Source: DATEVL01 sp035471625
GTDB lineage: Bacteria > Chloroflexota > Anaerolineae > Anaerolineales > E44-bin32
Length of the DNA: 39,060 bases
Direction of reading: 5' to 3'
Assembly: GCA_035471625.1 (NCBI GenBank)
Contig: DATIPT010000020.1
Location: 1 to 39,060, forward strand
This document shows, in pieces, positions 8,123-16,412 of the stretch. A program made the position numbers and the translations under genes. How positions within the stretch are numbered: the stretch's first letter is position 1; each line of letters opens with the position of its first letter. The notes beneath the pieces are model-generated. The model saw only the letters and a program-made list of their open reading frames with translations. It had not been told where the DNA came from and did not search any database.

Positions 8123-8892
8123 GCGTTCCTCCGTGGGTTGGCGGCGTATTGGCCGGATTCGACGCGAAAGGTGTAGCGATCACCGCGGTAATGGGCCTGG
8201 AGAATCTCCAGGCATCGACCGTCGGCATCCGAGGTCAGGCTCTCGAGGAACATGCAAGGAATCTCGGTCGAGATCCCCAGGTGCGCCGCGACCCCGCGCG
8301 GCGGTAGGACGGCGCGCAGCGTCTGGAGCGAGTGGTCCAGGTCGGCGGCGAACTCGCGGATCAAGAGCTGGTAGAGCGATCCGGTGATGTCGATCTCGAG
8401 CAGCCGGCCGAAGCGGGAGTGGTCGTAGTACTGGCGTTCGAAGACGTACGGCACGCCGTCGGCCAGCCGCAGCCGGTCGATCCGGACGAGATCGGCGGCA
8501 GGGGCCAGGCCGAGCTTGTCGGCGAGGTCCTTGGAGGCGCGCACCTTGTCTCGGCTGAGCAGGCGGTCTTCGGTTTCGGCCTCGCCCAGGCTGAAATCGT
8601 CGACGAAGGACGTGATCCGGTCGAGGCGGTGGATCGGGGCCAGCAGGCGGGAGCGTTCGACGAAGCTGCCGACGCCGCGTTCGGTGCGGACCAGGCCATT
8701 GGCCGCAAGGAGCGAGAGGGCGTGGCGGACGGTGTTGCGGTTGAGGCCATACTGCCGGGCGAGTTCTTCTTCACCAGGAAGGCGGCCGCCGACGGGGTAG
8801 GCGCCTTCGGCGATCAACGCCTCGATCCGTCCGGCAAGCTGGACATAGAGCGGGATTGGGCTGGCCTTGTCGAGGGTAGGAGAGGCGAACAT
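8119..8892 (-). CDS. GntR-family regulator with UTRA ligand domain
   Basis: 257 residues from the ATG at 8892. Residues 10-75 are a GntR winged helix (PLYVQLAGRIEALI, GRLPGEEELARQYGLNRNTV, RTERGVGSFV). Residues from about 95 form the UTRA effector domain (VRIDRLRLADGVPYVFERQY, LETLR-like LQTLRAVLPP). HutC/UTRA regulators usually repress sugar or amino-sugar catabolism and autoregulate. A much longer upstream reading frame exists, but the GntR domain begins only here and the promoter overlaps the longer version, so 8892 is the better start. First gene of the operon with aldolase, aminotransferase and phosphatase. Confidence 0.92.
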   Translation of the reverse strand: MFASPTLDKASPIPLYVQLAGRIEALIAEGAYPVGGRLPGEEELARQYGLNRNTVRHALSLLAANGLVRTERGVGSFVERSRLLAPIHRLDRITSFVDDFSLGEAETEDRLLSRDKVRASKDLADKLGLAPAADLVRIDRLRLADGVPYVFERQYYDHSRFGRLLEIDITGSLYQLLIREFAADLDHSLQTLRAVLPPRGVAAHLGISTEIPCMFLESLTSDADGRCLEILQAHYRGDRYTFRVESGQYAANPRRNA

Positions 8893-8896
8893 GTCT

Positions 8897-8920
8897 ACCT
8901 GTATAACTATATATACAGGT
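8897..8920. promoter_or_regulatory. Palindromic GntR operator
   Basis: ACCTGTAT (8897-8904) and ATACAGGT (8913-8920) are perfect 8-bp inverted arms around an AT-rich 8-bp centre, immediately before the GntR start. AT-centred palindromes with a GT...AC arrangement are typical GntR/UTRA sites. It overlaps the -10 box, so binding should block transcription of the whole operon. Confidence 0.75.
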
Positions 8921-8936
8921 TCGCGCAGGTCGTCAA
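8908..8936 (-). promoter_or_regulatory. Promoter of the GntR-aldolase operon
   Basis: On the minus strand, TTGACG (8931-8936) and TATATA (8908-8913) are separated by 17 bp. The expected transcription start near 8901 leaves only about 8 nt before the ATG, so the message would be nearly leaderless. Confidence 0.7.
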
Positions 8937-9088
8937 GGGTGCGTCGCAACGGCCCGGAAGGCTCCGTTGGCTGGGCGGAATCCTTTGGGATCGGGAGGAT
9001 GGGAAGCGGCGGACTCGAGGGGTTCGATGGCCGGCTCCGTCGTGGCTTGCCCACCCGAGCGGTAGACCGACGGCGGCGCGGATGACCC

Positions 9089-11836
9089 CTATCGCGCGAG
9101 CTCGGCGGGGGAAGGATCGGGACTTCCCAGGACCGAGGCCGCGATCGCCTCGGCCAGGGCAACGGCCTCTTCCGTCGCCAGCAGGCCGCCAGCAGTCCAG
9201 GCCGCCTCGAAGCCCGATTTCCCCAGCGCGGCTTCGGTGGCGGACGCCATCGAGCGCAGGCGCTCGTCAAAGACCGGCGGCCGGGGTATGCCGAGAGCCA
9301 GCCTCAGGGCATGGGTGCTTCCGAGGAGTCGGGCGGCGCTCTCAGGATCGTCGCGGACCGACGCCAGTTCCGCCGTCGTTTCGATCACGAGGAGCAACCC
9401 TGCGGCGTCTTGGATGTCGGTGTGCTGACGAAGACTCTGTCCGATGCGCCGCGCCGCCGCACTCGCGTCGCTGCGTTGGAGAGCGGCGCGGGCCTGCACG
9501 TGGAGGCAGACGGCGACGGCCAGGCGGTCGCCGACCTCTCGGGCCATCGCCTCGGCGGCAAGGGCGTGCGCCTCGGAGCTCTCGTCTTCGAGGAGAACCT
9601 CCAGCAGGGCGCGCGCCGAAAGCGCCTCGACCACGCCCCACCGCGTGCCGAGCTCCTGGCTCAACATCACTGCCCGATCCAGGTGGGCCTTGGCGTCGTC
9701 GAAGCGAGCCTGGTGCAAGGCCGCAATGCCCAACTGGGTCAGGACGTCGACCTCCCGCTGGGGAGCCTCGATGCCCCGACTGATGTCCAGGGCCTCTTCC
9801 AGGCTGGCGTTCCCGGCCTGGTATTCGCCCATCGCGCACTGGACGGCACCGAGATACGTGAGGGCAACGGCGACGCCGGTGCTCCATCCGATCGATCGCC
9901 ATCCCTCAAGGCAGTTGAGCATCCGGGCGGCCGATTGATCGAACTTCCCGAGGTCGGCCTCCACGAGACTCAGGTTGGTCTGGGCCACCAGGGTCCCCTT
10001 GTAGTCTCCGAGTTCCTCGAAGATCGCCAGGCTCTCCCGAAGAGACGCTTCGGCGCCCTCGGGATCGTGTTGATGCACAGCCAGACGGCCGAGATTCGAA
10101 AGGGTTCGGGCGGTCCATAGAGGATCGCCCCGGGCGCGACTGAGCTCGAGGGCGTTCCGGTAGTGGGCCTCCGAGACCTGCGGCAACCCCAACTCGAGGG
10201 TCATCAATCCCGCAGCGTCTTCGAGCGGGATCCGCAGTGGGCCCTGGCCCGCGCCGCTGCCGTCCATGGCCAGGACGCGGGTCAGCCACCGGTGACCTTC
10301 GAGGAACGCCCCGCGGACCTGCCAGAAGCGGTGGAGGGCGACGGTCAGGCGCGCCGCTCCGAGGCCATCCCCGGAAGTGATCATCCATTCCAGGGCAGCG
10401 CGCAGGTTGTCGAGGTCGAATTCCAGACGGCGGTACCACGTTTCCTCTTCGGCGCCCATCCACTGCGCACTGGCGCTCTCCGCCAAGGCGAGGAAATGAT
10501 CGGCGTGTTGCCCGCAGACTCTCTCGGTTTCGCCTTCCCGGCTCAGCTCGAGGCGGGCGTAGTCGCGCACGGTCTCGAGGAGACTGAATCGCACTCCGTG
10601 TTCGTCTTCGCTCTGGTGAACGAGGCTCTTGTCGATCAGGGACGCCAGGGCGTTCCACACCTCCACCGGCGAACTGACGCCCCCCTGGCAGACGGCCTCG
10701 GCCGACTCCACCGACCAGGTTCCGGTGAACACCCCGAGGCGTCGGAAGATCTTCTTCTCGGTGGGGCTCAAGAGTCCATAGCTCCACGCCATCGCGTCTT
10801 CCAGGGCGTTGTGGCGCTCGCCGAGGAGGCCGCTCGCGTGATTGGCGATCATGTCGATCGGAAGGGTTCCGGAGTCTTCGGTCAGCCGGTCGAGGAGCTG
10901 CTGGGGAGACAAGATCCGGACGCGCGGTGCGACCAGTTCGATCGCCAGGGGCAAGCCGTCGAGGCGAGAGCAGAGGGCGCCGATGACCGCGGCGTTGGCG
11001 GAGGTCAAGGTGAAACTTGGCTGCGCCGACTTCGCACAGGCGACAAACAGGTCCACGGCCGAGTAGGAGGCTTCCGCCCCCACCGGCTCGCCGCGCCCAG
11101 GAAAGGTCAGCGGGGCCAGGTGATGCCGCCGTTCCATCGCCAGATGCGTGGTCTCCCGGCTGGTGACGAGGACCCTGACCCCGGGGCACTGGGCCAAGAC
11201 TGGCGGCAGGGACGGCCCGGCGGCGAGGACGTGCTCGAAGTTGTCGAGGATCAGGAGCAGTTTTCGCTTGCGCAGCAACGCGGTCAGGGCCGCGGCGCTG
11301 GAGGCCTGGTCGTGGGCCCGACGGCGGACGCCGACCGTTTCGCCGATGGCCGACAGCACGAGTTGATCATCGGCAAGTGTCGCCAGAGGGACGAACCATA
11401 CCCCATCCGAGAACTCGCCGAGGCAGGCGTGACCGACGGCCAGCGCCAGAGTGGTCTTGCCCACGCCAGCCGGCCCGGTGATGGTCAGCAGCTGCCTCCC
11501 CGGTTCGCGCAGGCCGGCCTGGACGGCCTCAAGATCCGAGGCCCTGCCGACAAGAGGGGAGGTCTCCGCGGGGAGATTGGAAAGAGTCCGTTGCCTTCGG
11601 GGGGGGACCGGGGCCGCCCTCGCCGTCTCGAGGAAGGCCGTGCGGTCGGCCGGAGGCACGCCCAGCCGCTGGGCGAGCAGTTCGGCCATCTGCACTGACG
11701 GGCGACGCTCGCCGCCTTCGAGCTTCCGAATGGTGATCGCCGAGCAGCCGACCCGGTCGCCGAGGGCCTGCTGTGTCAGGCCCTGTCCTTCCCGAAGGCT
11801 GCGCAGGAGCTCCCCGAACGTGGCGTTGGCTGGCAT
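9089..11836 (-). CDS. XRE / NB-ARC ATPase / TPR signalling regulator
   Basis: 915 residues. Residues 5-62 are an XRE-type helix-turn-helix (LTQQALGDRVGCSAITIRKL). An NB-ARC/STAND NTPase follows: Walker A GPAGVGKTT (121-129), Walker B LLLILDNFEH, then VLVTSRE and a GLPLAIEL motif typical of the class. The C-terminal half is a run of TPR-like helical repeats (ARTLSNLGRLAVHQHDPEGA, ALTYLGAVQCAMGEYQAG, VLTQLGIAALHQARFDDA). Proteins of this type act as nucleotide-gated switches that sense a ligand through the repeats. It is monocistronic and divergent from the NTF2-like gene at 11937. Its short upstream region carries an inverted repeat that could be its own operator. Confidence 0.88.
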   Translation of the reverse strand: MPANATFGELLRSLREGQGLTQQALGDRVGCSAITIRKLEGGERRPSVQMAELLAQRLGVPPADRTAFLETARAAPVPPRRQRTLSNLPAETSPLVGRASDLEAVQAGLREPGRQLLTITGPAGVGKTTLALAVGHACLGEFSDGVWFVPLATLADDQLVLSAIGETVGVRRRAHDQASSAAALTALLRKRKLLLILDNFEHVLAAGPSLPPVLAQCPGVRVLVTSRETTHLAMERRHHLAPLTFPGRGEPVGAEASYSAVDLFVACAKSAQPSFTLTSANAAVIGALCSRLDGLPLAIELVAPRVRILSPQQLLDRLTEDSGTLPIDMIANHASGLLGERHNALEDAMAWSYGLLSPTEKKIFRRLGVFTGTWSVESAEAVCQGGVSSPVEVWNALASLIDKSLVHQSEDEHGVRFSLLETVRDYARLELSREGETERVCGQHADHFLALAESASAQWMGAEEETWYRRLEFDLDNLRAALEWMITSGDGLGAARLTVALHRFWQVRGAFLEGHRWLTRVLAMDGSGAGQGPLRIPLEDAAGLMTLELGLPQVSEAHYRNALELSRARGDPLWTARTLSNLGRLAVHQHDPEGAEASLRESLAIFEELGDYKGTLVAQTNLSLVEADLGKFDQSAARMLNCLEGWRSIGWSTGVAVALTYLGAVQCAMGEYQAGNASLEEALDISRGIEAPQREVDVLTQLGIAALHQARFDDAKAHLDRAVMLSQELGTRWGVVEALSARALLEVLLEDESSEAHALAAEAMAREVGDRLAVAVCLHVQARAALQRSDASAAARRIGQSLRQHTDIQDAAGLLLVIETTAELASVRDDPESAARLLGSTHALRLALGIPRPPVFDERLRSMASATEAALGKSGFEAAWTAGGLLATEEAVALAEAIAASVLGSPDPSPAELAR

Positions 11837-11863
11837 GGCCGGCGGCCCGAAACTGCGGCCGCA

Positions 11864-11872
11864 AGTGTATCA
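11864..11872 (-). promoter_or_regulatory. Extended -10 element for the NB-ARC regulator
   Basis: On the minus strand the sequence reads TGATACACT, matching the extended -10 pattern TGn-TAnnnT, 27 bp ahead of the ATG at 11836. No good -35 box is visible, which is common for extended -10 promoters. Confidence 0.4.
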
Positions 11873-11895
11873 CTTCGGTATCGGTTCGGCGTGAT

Positions 11896-11912
11896 AAGGT
11901 CAAACTGACCTT
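11896..11912. promoter_or_regulatory. Perfect inverted repeat between divergent genes
   Basis: AAGGTCA and TGACCTT flank a 3-bp centre (AAC), giving a 17-bp operator-like palindrome midway in the 100-bp gap between the NB-ARC regulator and the NTF2-like gene. It is a plausible binding site for the XRE domain of the adjacent regulator. Confidence 0.5.
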
Positions 11913-11936
11913 TTTGGTAGAGATGGGCCGCTCCGG

Positions 11937-12323
11937 ATGTCGGAACACATTCGGCTCCTTCAGGACTACCTCTTGAGCCACAACCCGGCCCGCTTCTTTG
12001 CGGACGACGCGACTCTCGAGGACGTCCTTGCAGGCGGAATCTGGCGTGGGTGGGAGGCCATCGACGCCTGGCACCGCCAGGCCTCGCCAAGTGCCGTGCT
12101 CGAAGGCCAGGCCGAACTGGTCCGTCTGATAGAGGGCGACGGCGTGGTCGCCGCCGAGTTGTTGGTCGTGGGGGCCCCCGACTCGAACGGAAACGCCGTC
12201 CGGCTTCCAATGGTGGGGATCTACGAAGTGGCCGGCCGGATGATCCACCGGGCGCGCCTGTACTTCGACCCCGCCCGTCCTATCGCGAGGACGCTTAAGG
12301 AGTTGGGAGCGGACTCCCGGTGA
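11937..12323 (+). CDS. NTF2-like (SnoaL-type) small protein
   Basis: 128 residues with the alternating helix/strand pattern of the SnoaL/NTF2 cone fold: an N-terminal helix (LLQDYLLSHNPARFF), DATLEDVLAGGIWRGWEAID (a typical cavity-rim segment with the W-x-G-x-E-A-I motif), and strands VVAAELLVVG, VGIYEVAGRMI and ARLYFDP. Members are small-molecule binding proteins or isomerases, and no catalytic dyad can be assigned here. It is divergent from the NB-ARC regulator and may be its target. Confidence 0.7.
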   Translation: MSEHIRLLQDYLLSHNPARFFADDATLEDVLAGGIWRGWEAIDAWHRQASPSAVLEGQAELVRLIEGDGVVAAELLVVGAPDSNGNAVRLPMVGIYEVAGRMIHRARLYFDPARPIARTLKELGADSR

Positions 12324-12387
12324 CGACGAGCGCCAACGGCCCCCATCCGCCATCCTCCGCAGGTTTCCCTCAAAGGAGAGAGACGCA

Positions 12388-13989
12388 ATGAGAACGAATC
12401 CGCACAGACCGATCCTCGTCGTCGTCGCCATCGGGCTGGCCATGCTGGCCTGCGGCCCGGGGGGCGCTGCCACCGGCTCAGCGCCGGCTCCAGCCGGGGG
12501 GAAGACGGGCGCTGGCGTCGTCACCTCGGTTGAGGACGTGAGAAACGCGACGATCTACATCCTCGCCGAGGGCAGTCTGATCGAACCGGGCGGCGCGATC
12601 CCCAATGCTCAGTGGACCGGCTCCGGTTTCATCATCGACCCGTCCGGCATCGCCGTGACCAACAACCACGTGGTGACCGGCGCAGCCCGGATGAAGGTCT
12701 ACCTGTCGGGGGAGGGAGAGCCGTACAACGCGCGGGTGTTGGGCGTCTCGGAGTGCTCCGACCTGGCGGTGATCGACATCGACGGTGACGGCTTCCCGTA
12801 CCTCGACTGGCACAGCGGCGCGGCCGATGTCGGCCTCCAGGTTTTCGCCGCCGGTTTCCCGCTCAGCGACCCTGAGTACACCCTGACCAACGGGATTGTG
12901 GCCAAGGCCCGGGCCGACGGTGACGTCCCGTGGGCCTCGGTGGCCTACACGCTCGAGCACACCGCCACCATCCACCCGGGCAACTCCGGTGGACCGTTGG
13001 TCGATGAGGACGGCCGCGTTGTGGGAATCAACTACGCCGGGGGGCAGGTCGGTGGCGCCTCGACGGCGCAGTTCTACGCCATTGCCCAGGCGGAGGCGCT
13101 CCCGGTGATCGAGCAACTTCGCGGCGGGGAAGACGTCAATTCGATCGGGGTCAACGGGGACGCCTTTGTCGATCAAGACTCGGGCTTCTCGGGCATCTGG
13201 GTGGCGTCGGTCGCCTCGGGATCGCCGGCGGACAAGGCCGGAGTGCGGGCGGGTGACATCATCTCGGCGATGGAGAGCATCTCGCTCGGGCGCGCCGGGA
13301 CGAAGGGCGAGTACTGCGACGTGCTGAAGAGTCATTCGCCGGACGACGCACTGGCCATCGAGGTGATCCGGTTCGCCACCGGCGAGGTCCTCGAGGGTCA
13401 GCTCAACGGCCGCGAACTGGCGACGTCGTATGTCTTCGATCCCAACGCCGGGGGCAACACCGGAGGCAACACGGGGGGTAACACGGGCGGGGCCGCGTCA
13501 GGCTACGTCGACGTGAGCGATGCCTACAGCGCGATCGCCGTCGAGATCCCGGCGGCATGGACCGACACCGACGGCTCGGCCTGGGTGGACGGCAGTGACG
13601 TCATCGGGGCGATGGTCGCCGCCTCCCCCGACCTGCAGTCATACCTGAATGGCTGGACGACGCCGGGGATGCTCTTCCGGGTCTCCGACGACTTGGCCCT
13701 GCTGGGTGGCTACGTCCAGGTGCTGGACGCGTGGCGCCCGACGTACAGCTCGAGCTGCAAGCTTGACGGGCGCTACGACTACAACGACGGCTACTACCGC
13801 GGCAAGATGGATCTCTTCACCAGTTGCGGCGGCCCGGGTGGATCGTCGGCGATGGTGCTCTCGGCCGTGCCGACCGACAACTCGCAGGCATTCATCGTCG
13901 TGCTCGAAATGCAATGGGTGGACCCGGCCGACGAAGAGATCGCCGTGCACGCCCTCGAAACCTTCCGGGTGATCGGCTCGCTGCCGTAG
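12388..13989 (+). CDS. Secreted HtrA/DegP-like serine protease lipoprotein
   Basis: 533 residues. A signal peptide ends in LAMLAC, so Cys22 would be lipidated. Residues 45-230 are a trypsin-like S1C protease: catalytic His94 in TNNHVV, Asp125 in SDLAVIDID and Ser200 in PGNSGGPL. A PDZ domain follows (about 255-345, VASVASGSPADKAGVRAGDI). A glycine-rich linker of GGNT repeats joins it to a C-terminal domain (about 375-533) of unknown function that recurs in Chloroflexota-like exported proteins. HtrA proteases handle misfolded envelope proteins, while a lipid anchor in place of a transmembrane helix is less usual. GGAGAG precedes the ATG. A strong hairpin follows the stop. Confidence 0.88.
   Translation: MRTNPHRPILVVVAIGLAMLACGPGGAATGSAPAPAGGKTGAGVVTSVEDVRNATIYILAEGSLIEPGGAIPNAQWTGSGFIIDPSGIAVTNNHVVTGAARMKVYLSGEGEPYNARVLGVSECSDLAVIDIDGDGFPYLDWHSGAADVGLQVFAAGFPLSDPEYTLTNGIVAKARADGDVPWASVAYTLEHTATIHPGNSGGPLVDEDGRVVGINYAGGQVGGASTAQFYAIAQAEALPVIEQLRGGEDVNSIGVNGDAFVDQDSGFSGIWVASVASGSPADKAGVRAGDIISAMESISLGRAGTKGEYCDVLKSHSPDDALAIEVIRFATGEVLEGQLNGRELATSYVFDPNAGGNTGGNTGGNTGGAASGYVDVSDAYSAIAVEIPAAWTDTDGSAWVDGSDVIGAMVAASPDLQSYLNGWTTPGMLFRVSDDLALLGGYVQVLDAWRPTYSSSCKLDGRYDYNDGYYRGKMDLFTSCGGPGGSSAMVLSAVPTDNSQAFIVVLEMQWVDPADEEIAVHALETFRVIGSLP
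13447..13493 (+). repeat. Short in-frame GGNT-coding tandem repeat
   Basis: Three to four imperfect 12-bp units encode a Gly-Gly-Asn-Thr repeat that forms the linker between the PDZ and C-terminal domains of the protease. Such low-complexity DNA can slip, changing linker length. Confidence 0.7.
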
Positions 13990-14005
13990 CCAGACGCGAT
14001 GTGTG

Positions 14006-14034
14006 AGGCGGGAGGCCATTCGGCCTCCCGCCTT
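14006..14034 (+). terminator. Hairpin after the protease gene
   Basis: A perfect 12-bp stem, AGGCGGGAGGCC (14006-14017) with its complement at 14022-14033, around an ATTC loop, 16 bp after the stop. Only TT follows, so it is a terminator-like or mRNA-stabilising stem without a full U tract. Confidence 0.6.
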
Positions 14035-14251
14035 CAGACAAGCCCGAAATGTGCAGGCCGCTTCTTGGAGGAAGGCGACCGGCTTCTCCAAGCGGGGAGG
14101 GGAATCCCATGAACGTCGCAGGCGGCCTCGGCACGGATCCGGCCGCCATTCTCCGTCATCAGAGGAATTGTGCTCGGGGGTCGCTGATCTGGGCGGCGTT
14201 GGTCCTCGTGGGATCGCCAGATCCGAAAGACTGCAGGAGATGGAGGTAGGG

Positions 14252-15694
14252 ATGCGATTCTCGATCGCACTTGGCCTGCTGGCGATGGCGTTCGGCCTGG
14301 CCTGCTCGTTGACCACGGTTGAGCCGCCCGGTGGGCCGGCGACCGCCCAGCCTGGGGGCTCAGAGGGAACCTCGGTCCCGGAACCTCAGGCGACGGAGGC
14401 GGAAGCGCCGGTGGTGATGGCCACGGAAGGGCCGGACTCGCTGAACCCGGATGGGCCGTACGTCCTGTTCGAGGGCTACGGTGGGATCTGGATCGCCAAC
14501 CCGGACGGCTCGATCCCGACGAGGGTGTTCCCTGAAGGGATCGGCAGTCCCTATCGCGACCTGCACCAGGCCGTCTCACCGACGGGCGATCGCCTGGCCC
14601 TGATCCGGTCGTCGGATAGCGGTGCCGACTTGCTGATCGTCCATCTCCCGGACGGCGAAGTCGAAACCACGATCCGCCTGGCGGATCGGCCGGAGCCTGC
14701 AAACCAACTGACTTCTCTGGGCCTGGCCTTCCACGCCATCAGCAACTACGACATGGTCGCCTGGCAGCCCAGCGGCGGACGGCTGCTGGCCTTCGTCGGG
14801 GCGATGGATGGCCCGACGGCTGATCTCTACCTGTACGACACGCAAACCCGGGAGATCACGCGCCTGACCGACGGGCCATCGCAGGCCCTTGCGCCGACCT
14901 GGTCGCCGGATGGTGACTATGTCCTGCACTTCGGCGGCAGTTGGATCGAGCCGCTGGGCGGAGCGCTCATCGGCTACAACCGACCGGACGGTTCGTGGGC
15001 GGTTCGCATCGAGGACGGCGCCGTGATCACCCAGCCCGGGAAGGACTACCGGGAGACCAACTTCCTCGGTTGGATCGATGATGGCCACTACTTGATTTCC
15101 CGGATCGACGAAGCGTGCTCCAAACGGAACATCGACTCGGTCTCGGTCGCCGACGGGCGAAAAGAGCGAGTGTTCGACGGTTGCTTTGACGGCTACCAGG
15201 ATTTCTCCCCCGACAGCGGGGCCGTGCTCCTCTCGAGCTCAGCCTGCAGCGGATGTCCTCTGGGGGAAGGCACCTTTCTGCTCGTGCCGGGGGAGGCCGA
15301 GCCGCGCCGAATCTGGGATGAGAAGGCTTGGGAGATCACCTACCTCCCGGAGAGCCGGGCCTTCGATGTGTACGAGCTGGGGGTCGTCACCGATCAGGGC
15401 TCGCTCCTGCCGGTACCGGCCGACACCTCCCTCATCGCTGTCTCCCGCCAGGGCTACGTTGCCTGGTTGGAGATGGTCGGTCAGCAGGAGTGGCAGGTCC
15501 AGGTTGGCCGGCCGCTCGACGGCATGCAGGTTATCGACCTACCGCTGGGCGCCCTGATCTGGGACCCGATCGAGGGGACCACACTTGTCGGCTCCGCCGG
15601 CGGCAAGGTGTACGCCGCCTCCGCACCTGACTTCCGCGTCCGAGAGGTTGGAGAGCTCGGCGACGGCGCCGAGCAGGCGATCTGGGTTCCCTGA
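14252..15694 (+). CDS. TolB-like beta-propeller lipoprotein
   Basis: 480 residues from the ATG at 14252, which has GGAGG 6 nt upstream. The open frame continues further upstream, but the signal peptide (MRFSIALGLLAMAFGLAC) begins only here, with a lipobox cysteine at residue 18. A short Pro/Ala/Thr-rich stretch follows. The rest has PD40/WD40-like blades of the TolB type: TPVWSPDG-like APTWSPDGDYVLHF, VAWQPSGGRLLAF, AVSPTGDRLALI, and YDTQTREITRLTDG. It is probably an outer-leaflet protein that binds a partner or ligand through the propeller. No enzymatic motif was seen. Confidence 0.8.
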   Translation: MRFSIALGLLAMAFGLACSLTTVEPPGGPATAQPGGSEGTSVPEPQATEAEAPVVMATEGPDSLNPDGPYVLFEGYGGIWIANPDGSIPTRVFPEGIGSPYRDLHQAVSPTGDRLALIRSSDSGADLLIVHLPDGEVETTIRLADRPEPANQLTSLGLAFHAISNYDMVAWQPSGGRLLAFVGAMDGPTADLYLYDTQTREITRLTDGPSQALAPTWSPDGDYVLHFGGSWIEPLGGALIGYNRPDGSWAVRIEDGAVITQPGKDYRETNFLGWIDDGHYLISRIDEACSKRNIDSVSVADGRKERVFDGCFDGYQDFSPDSGAVLLSSSACSGCPLGEGTFLLVPGEAEPRRIWDEKAWEITYLPESRAFDVYELGVVTDQGSLLPVPADTSLIAVSRQGYVAWLEMVGQQEWQVQVGRPLDGMQVIDLPLGALIWDPIEGTTLVGSAGGKVYAASAPDFRVREVGELGDGAEQAIWVP

Positions 15695-15722
15695 TCCGCC
15701 GGGCGCATCCGACGGCAGATGA

Positions 15723-15755
15723 AGACGGGCGCCCTCGATCCGATGGCGCCCGTCT
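15723..15755. terminator. Bidirectional hairpin between convergent lipoprotein genes
   Basis: AGACGGGCGCC (15723-15733) pairs perfectly with GGCGCCCGTCT (15745-15755) across an 11-nt loop, between the stops of the propeller lipoprotein (15694, plus) and the small lipoprotein (15765, minus). It could end transcription in both directions. Confidence 0.6.
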
Positions 15756-15764
15756 GGATTCGAT

Positions 15765-16169
15765 CTACTGGACTTCGAATTGGACCGTCGTCGTCAGTGT
15801 GCCGTCCAGGTACAGATCGATCTTGTACGTCCCGATCGGCCACAGGCCGTCGTTGGTCAGATCGAACGTGACGGTACTGCTCCCGGTCTCGAGTTCCGCT
15901 TCGGCGATCACCAGATTGGGTTCGGTGTCCTGGACGTTCACGGCCGTCCAAACGCCCTTGATCAAGGTCCCGTCCGGGGCATTGCGCAGATCGGCCTGCG
16001 CATAGAAGGTCGCCTCCTGAGTGTAGACGGTCGTGCGGTTGGCGCCGTCCGCATCCGTCGACATCCAGGCATCGGCGATGTTGGCGGTGCTGGTACTGGA
16101 TTCGCAGGCGACGATCGAGAGTACGATGGCGAGGGCAAAGGCGGCAAGGGGAGTGCGGGTGGCACGCAT
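15765..16169 (-). CDS. Small Ig-like lipoprotein
   Basis: 134 residues from the ATG at 16169 (AGGAG 9 nt upstream). The signal peptide ends in LSIVAC with lipidated Cys22. The mature part is predicted beta-rich: a strand-turn pattern with TVTFDLTNDGLWPIGTYKID and DLYLDGTLTTTVQFEV, which looks like an immunoglobulin-type fold of the kind used in exported Chloroflexota proteins. The longer open frame upstream is rejected because it has no signal peptide and would cover the promoter. Function unknown. Confidence 0.75.
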   Translation of the reverse strand: MRATRTPLAAFALAIVLSIVACESSTSTANIADAWMSTDADGANRTTVYTQEATFYAQADLRNAPDGTLIKGVWTAVNVQDTEPNLVIAEAELETGSSTVTFDLTNDGLWPIGTYKIDLYLDGTLTTTVQFEVQ

Positions 16170-16208
16170 GCCATTGAACTCCTGGGCGCTGGGCCGGTGG
16201 GATGCGGG

Positions 16209-16214
16209 ATTATA
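16209..16214 (-). promoter_or_regulatory. Consensus -10 box for the Ig-like lipoprotein
   Basis: On the minus strand the sequence is a perfect TATAAT 39 bp before the ATG at 16169. The -35 region (around TCCGCA at 17 bp) is weak. Confidence 0.5.
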
Positions 16215-16343
16215 GCGCCCGGCCGGATTCTTGCGGAGACCGGGCCCCGGATGGCTAGTCACGGCGGTAGCGAATGGCGGCTCCGATTGGCGGGCAGATG
16301 GATTGTCGGCCAAGGCTGTCTTCTCGGGAAGACGAGGAGGGAC

Positions 16344-16349
16344 TAGAAT
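16344..16349 (+). promoter_or_regulatory. -10-like box for the GW-motif lipoprotein
   Basis: TAGAAT lies 63 bp before the ATG at 16413, in the 243-bp divergent gap. No convincing -35 box is visible at 16-18 bp. Confidence 0.35.
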
Positions 16350-16412
16350 CGGCCGCCTGCGAAGGCGCCGGTCCGGCGGCGCCGATCCAACTCCCGGGAG
16401 GGGAAGACAAGA

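Noticed and set aside
8893..9270. N-terminal extension of the GntR regulator
   Set aside because: The extension is Arg/Pro-rich, runs over the promoter and operator, and the GntR domain starts just after the ATG at 8892.
14109..14249. 46-codon ORF (MNVAGG...) after a GGGGAGGGGA stretch, in the 262-nt gap before the TolB-like gene
   Set aside because: No domain, ordinary composition for this GC, and it ends right against the next gene's ribosome-binding site. A coding role is possible but not supported. The gap otherwise holds the protease hairpin at 14006-14034.
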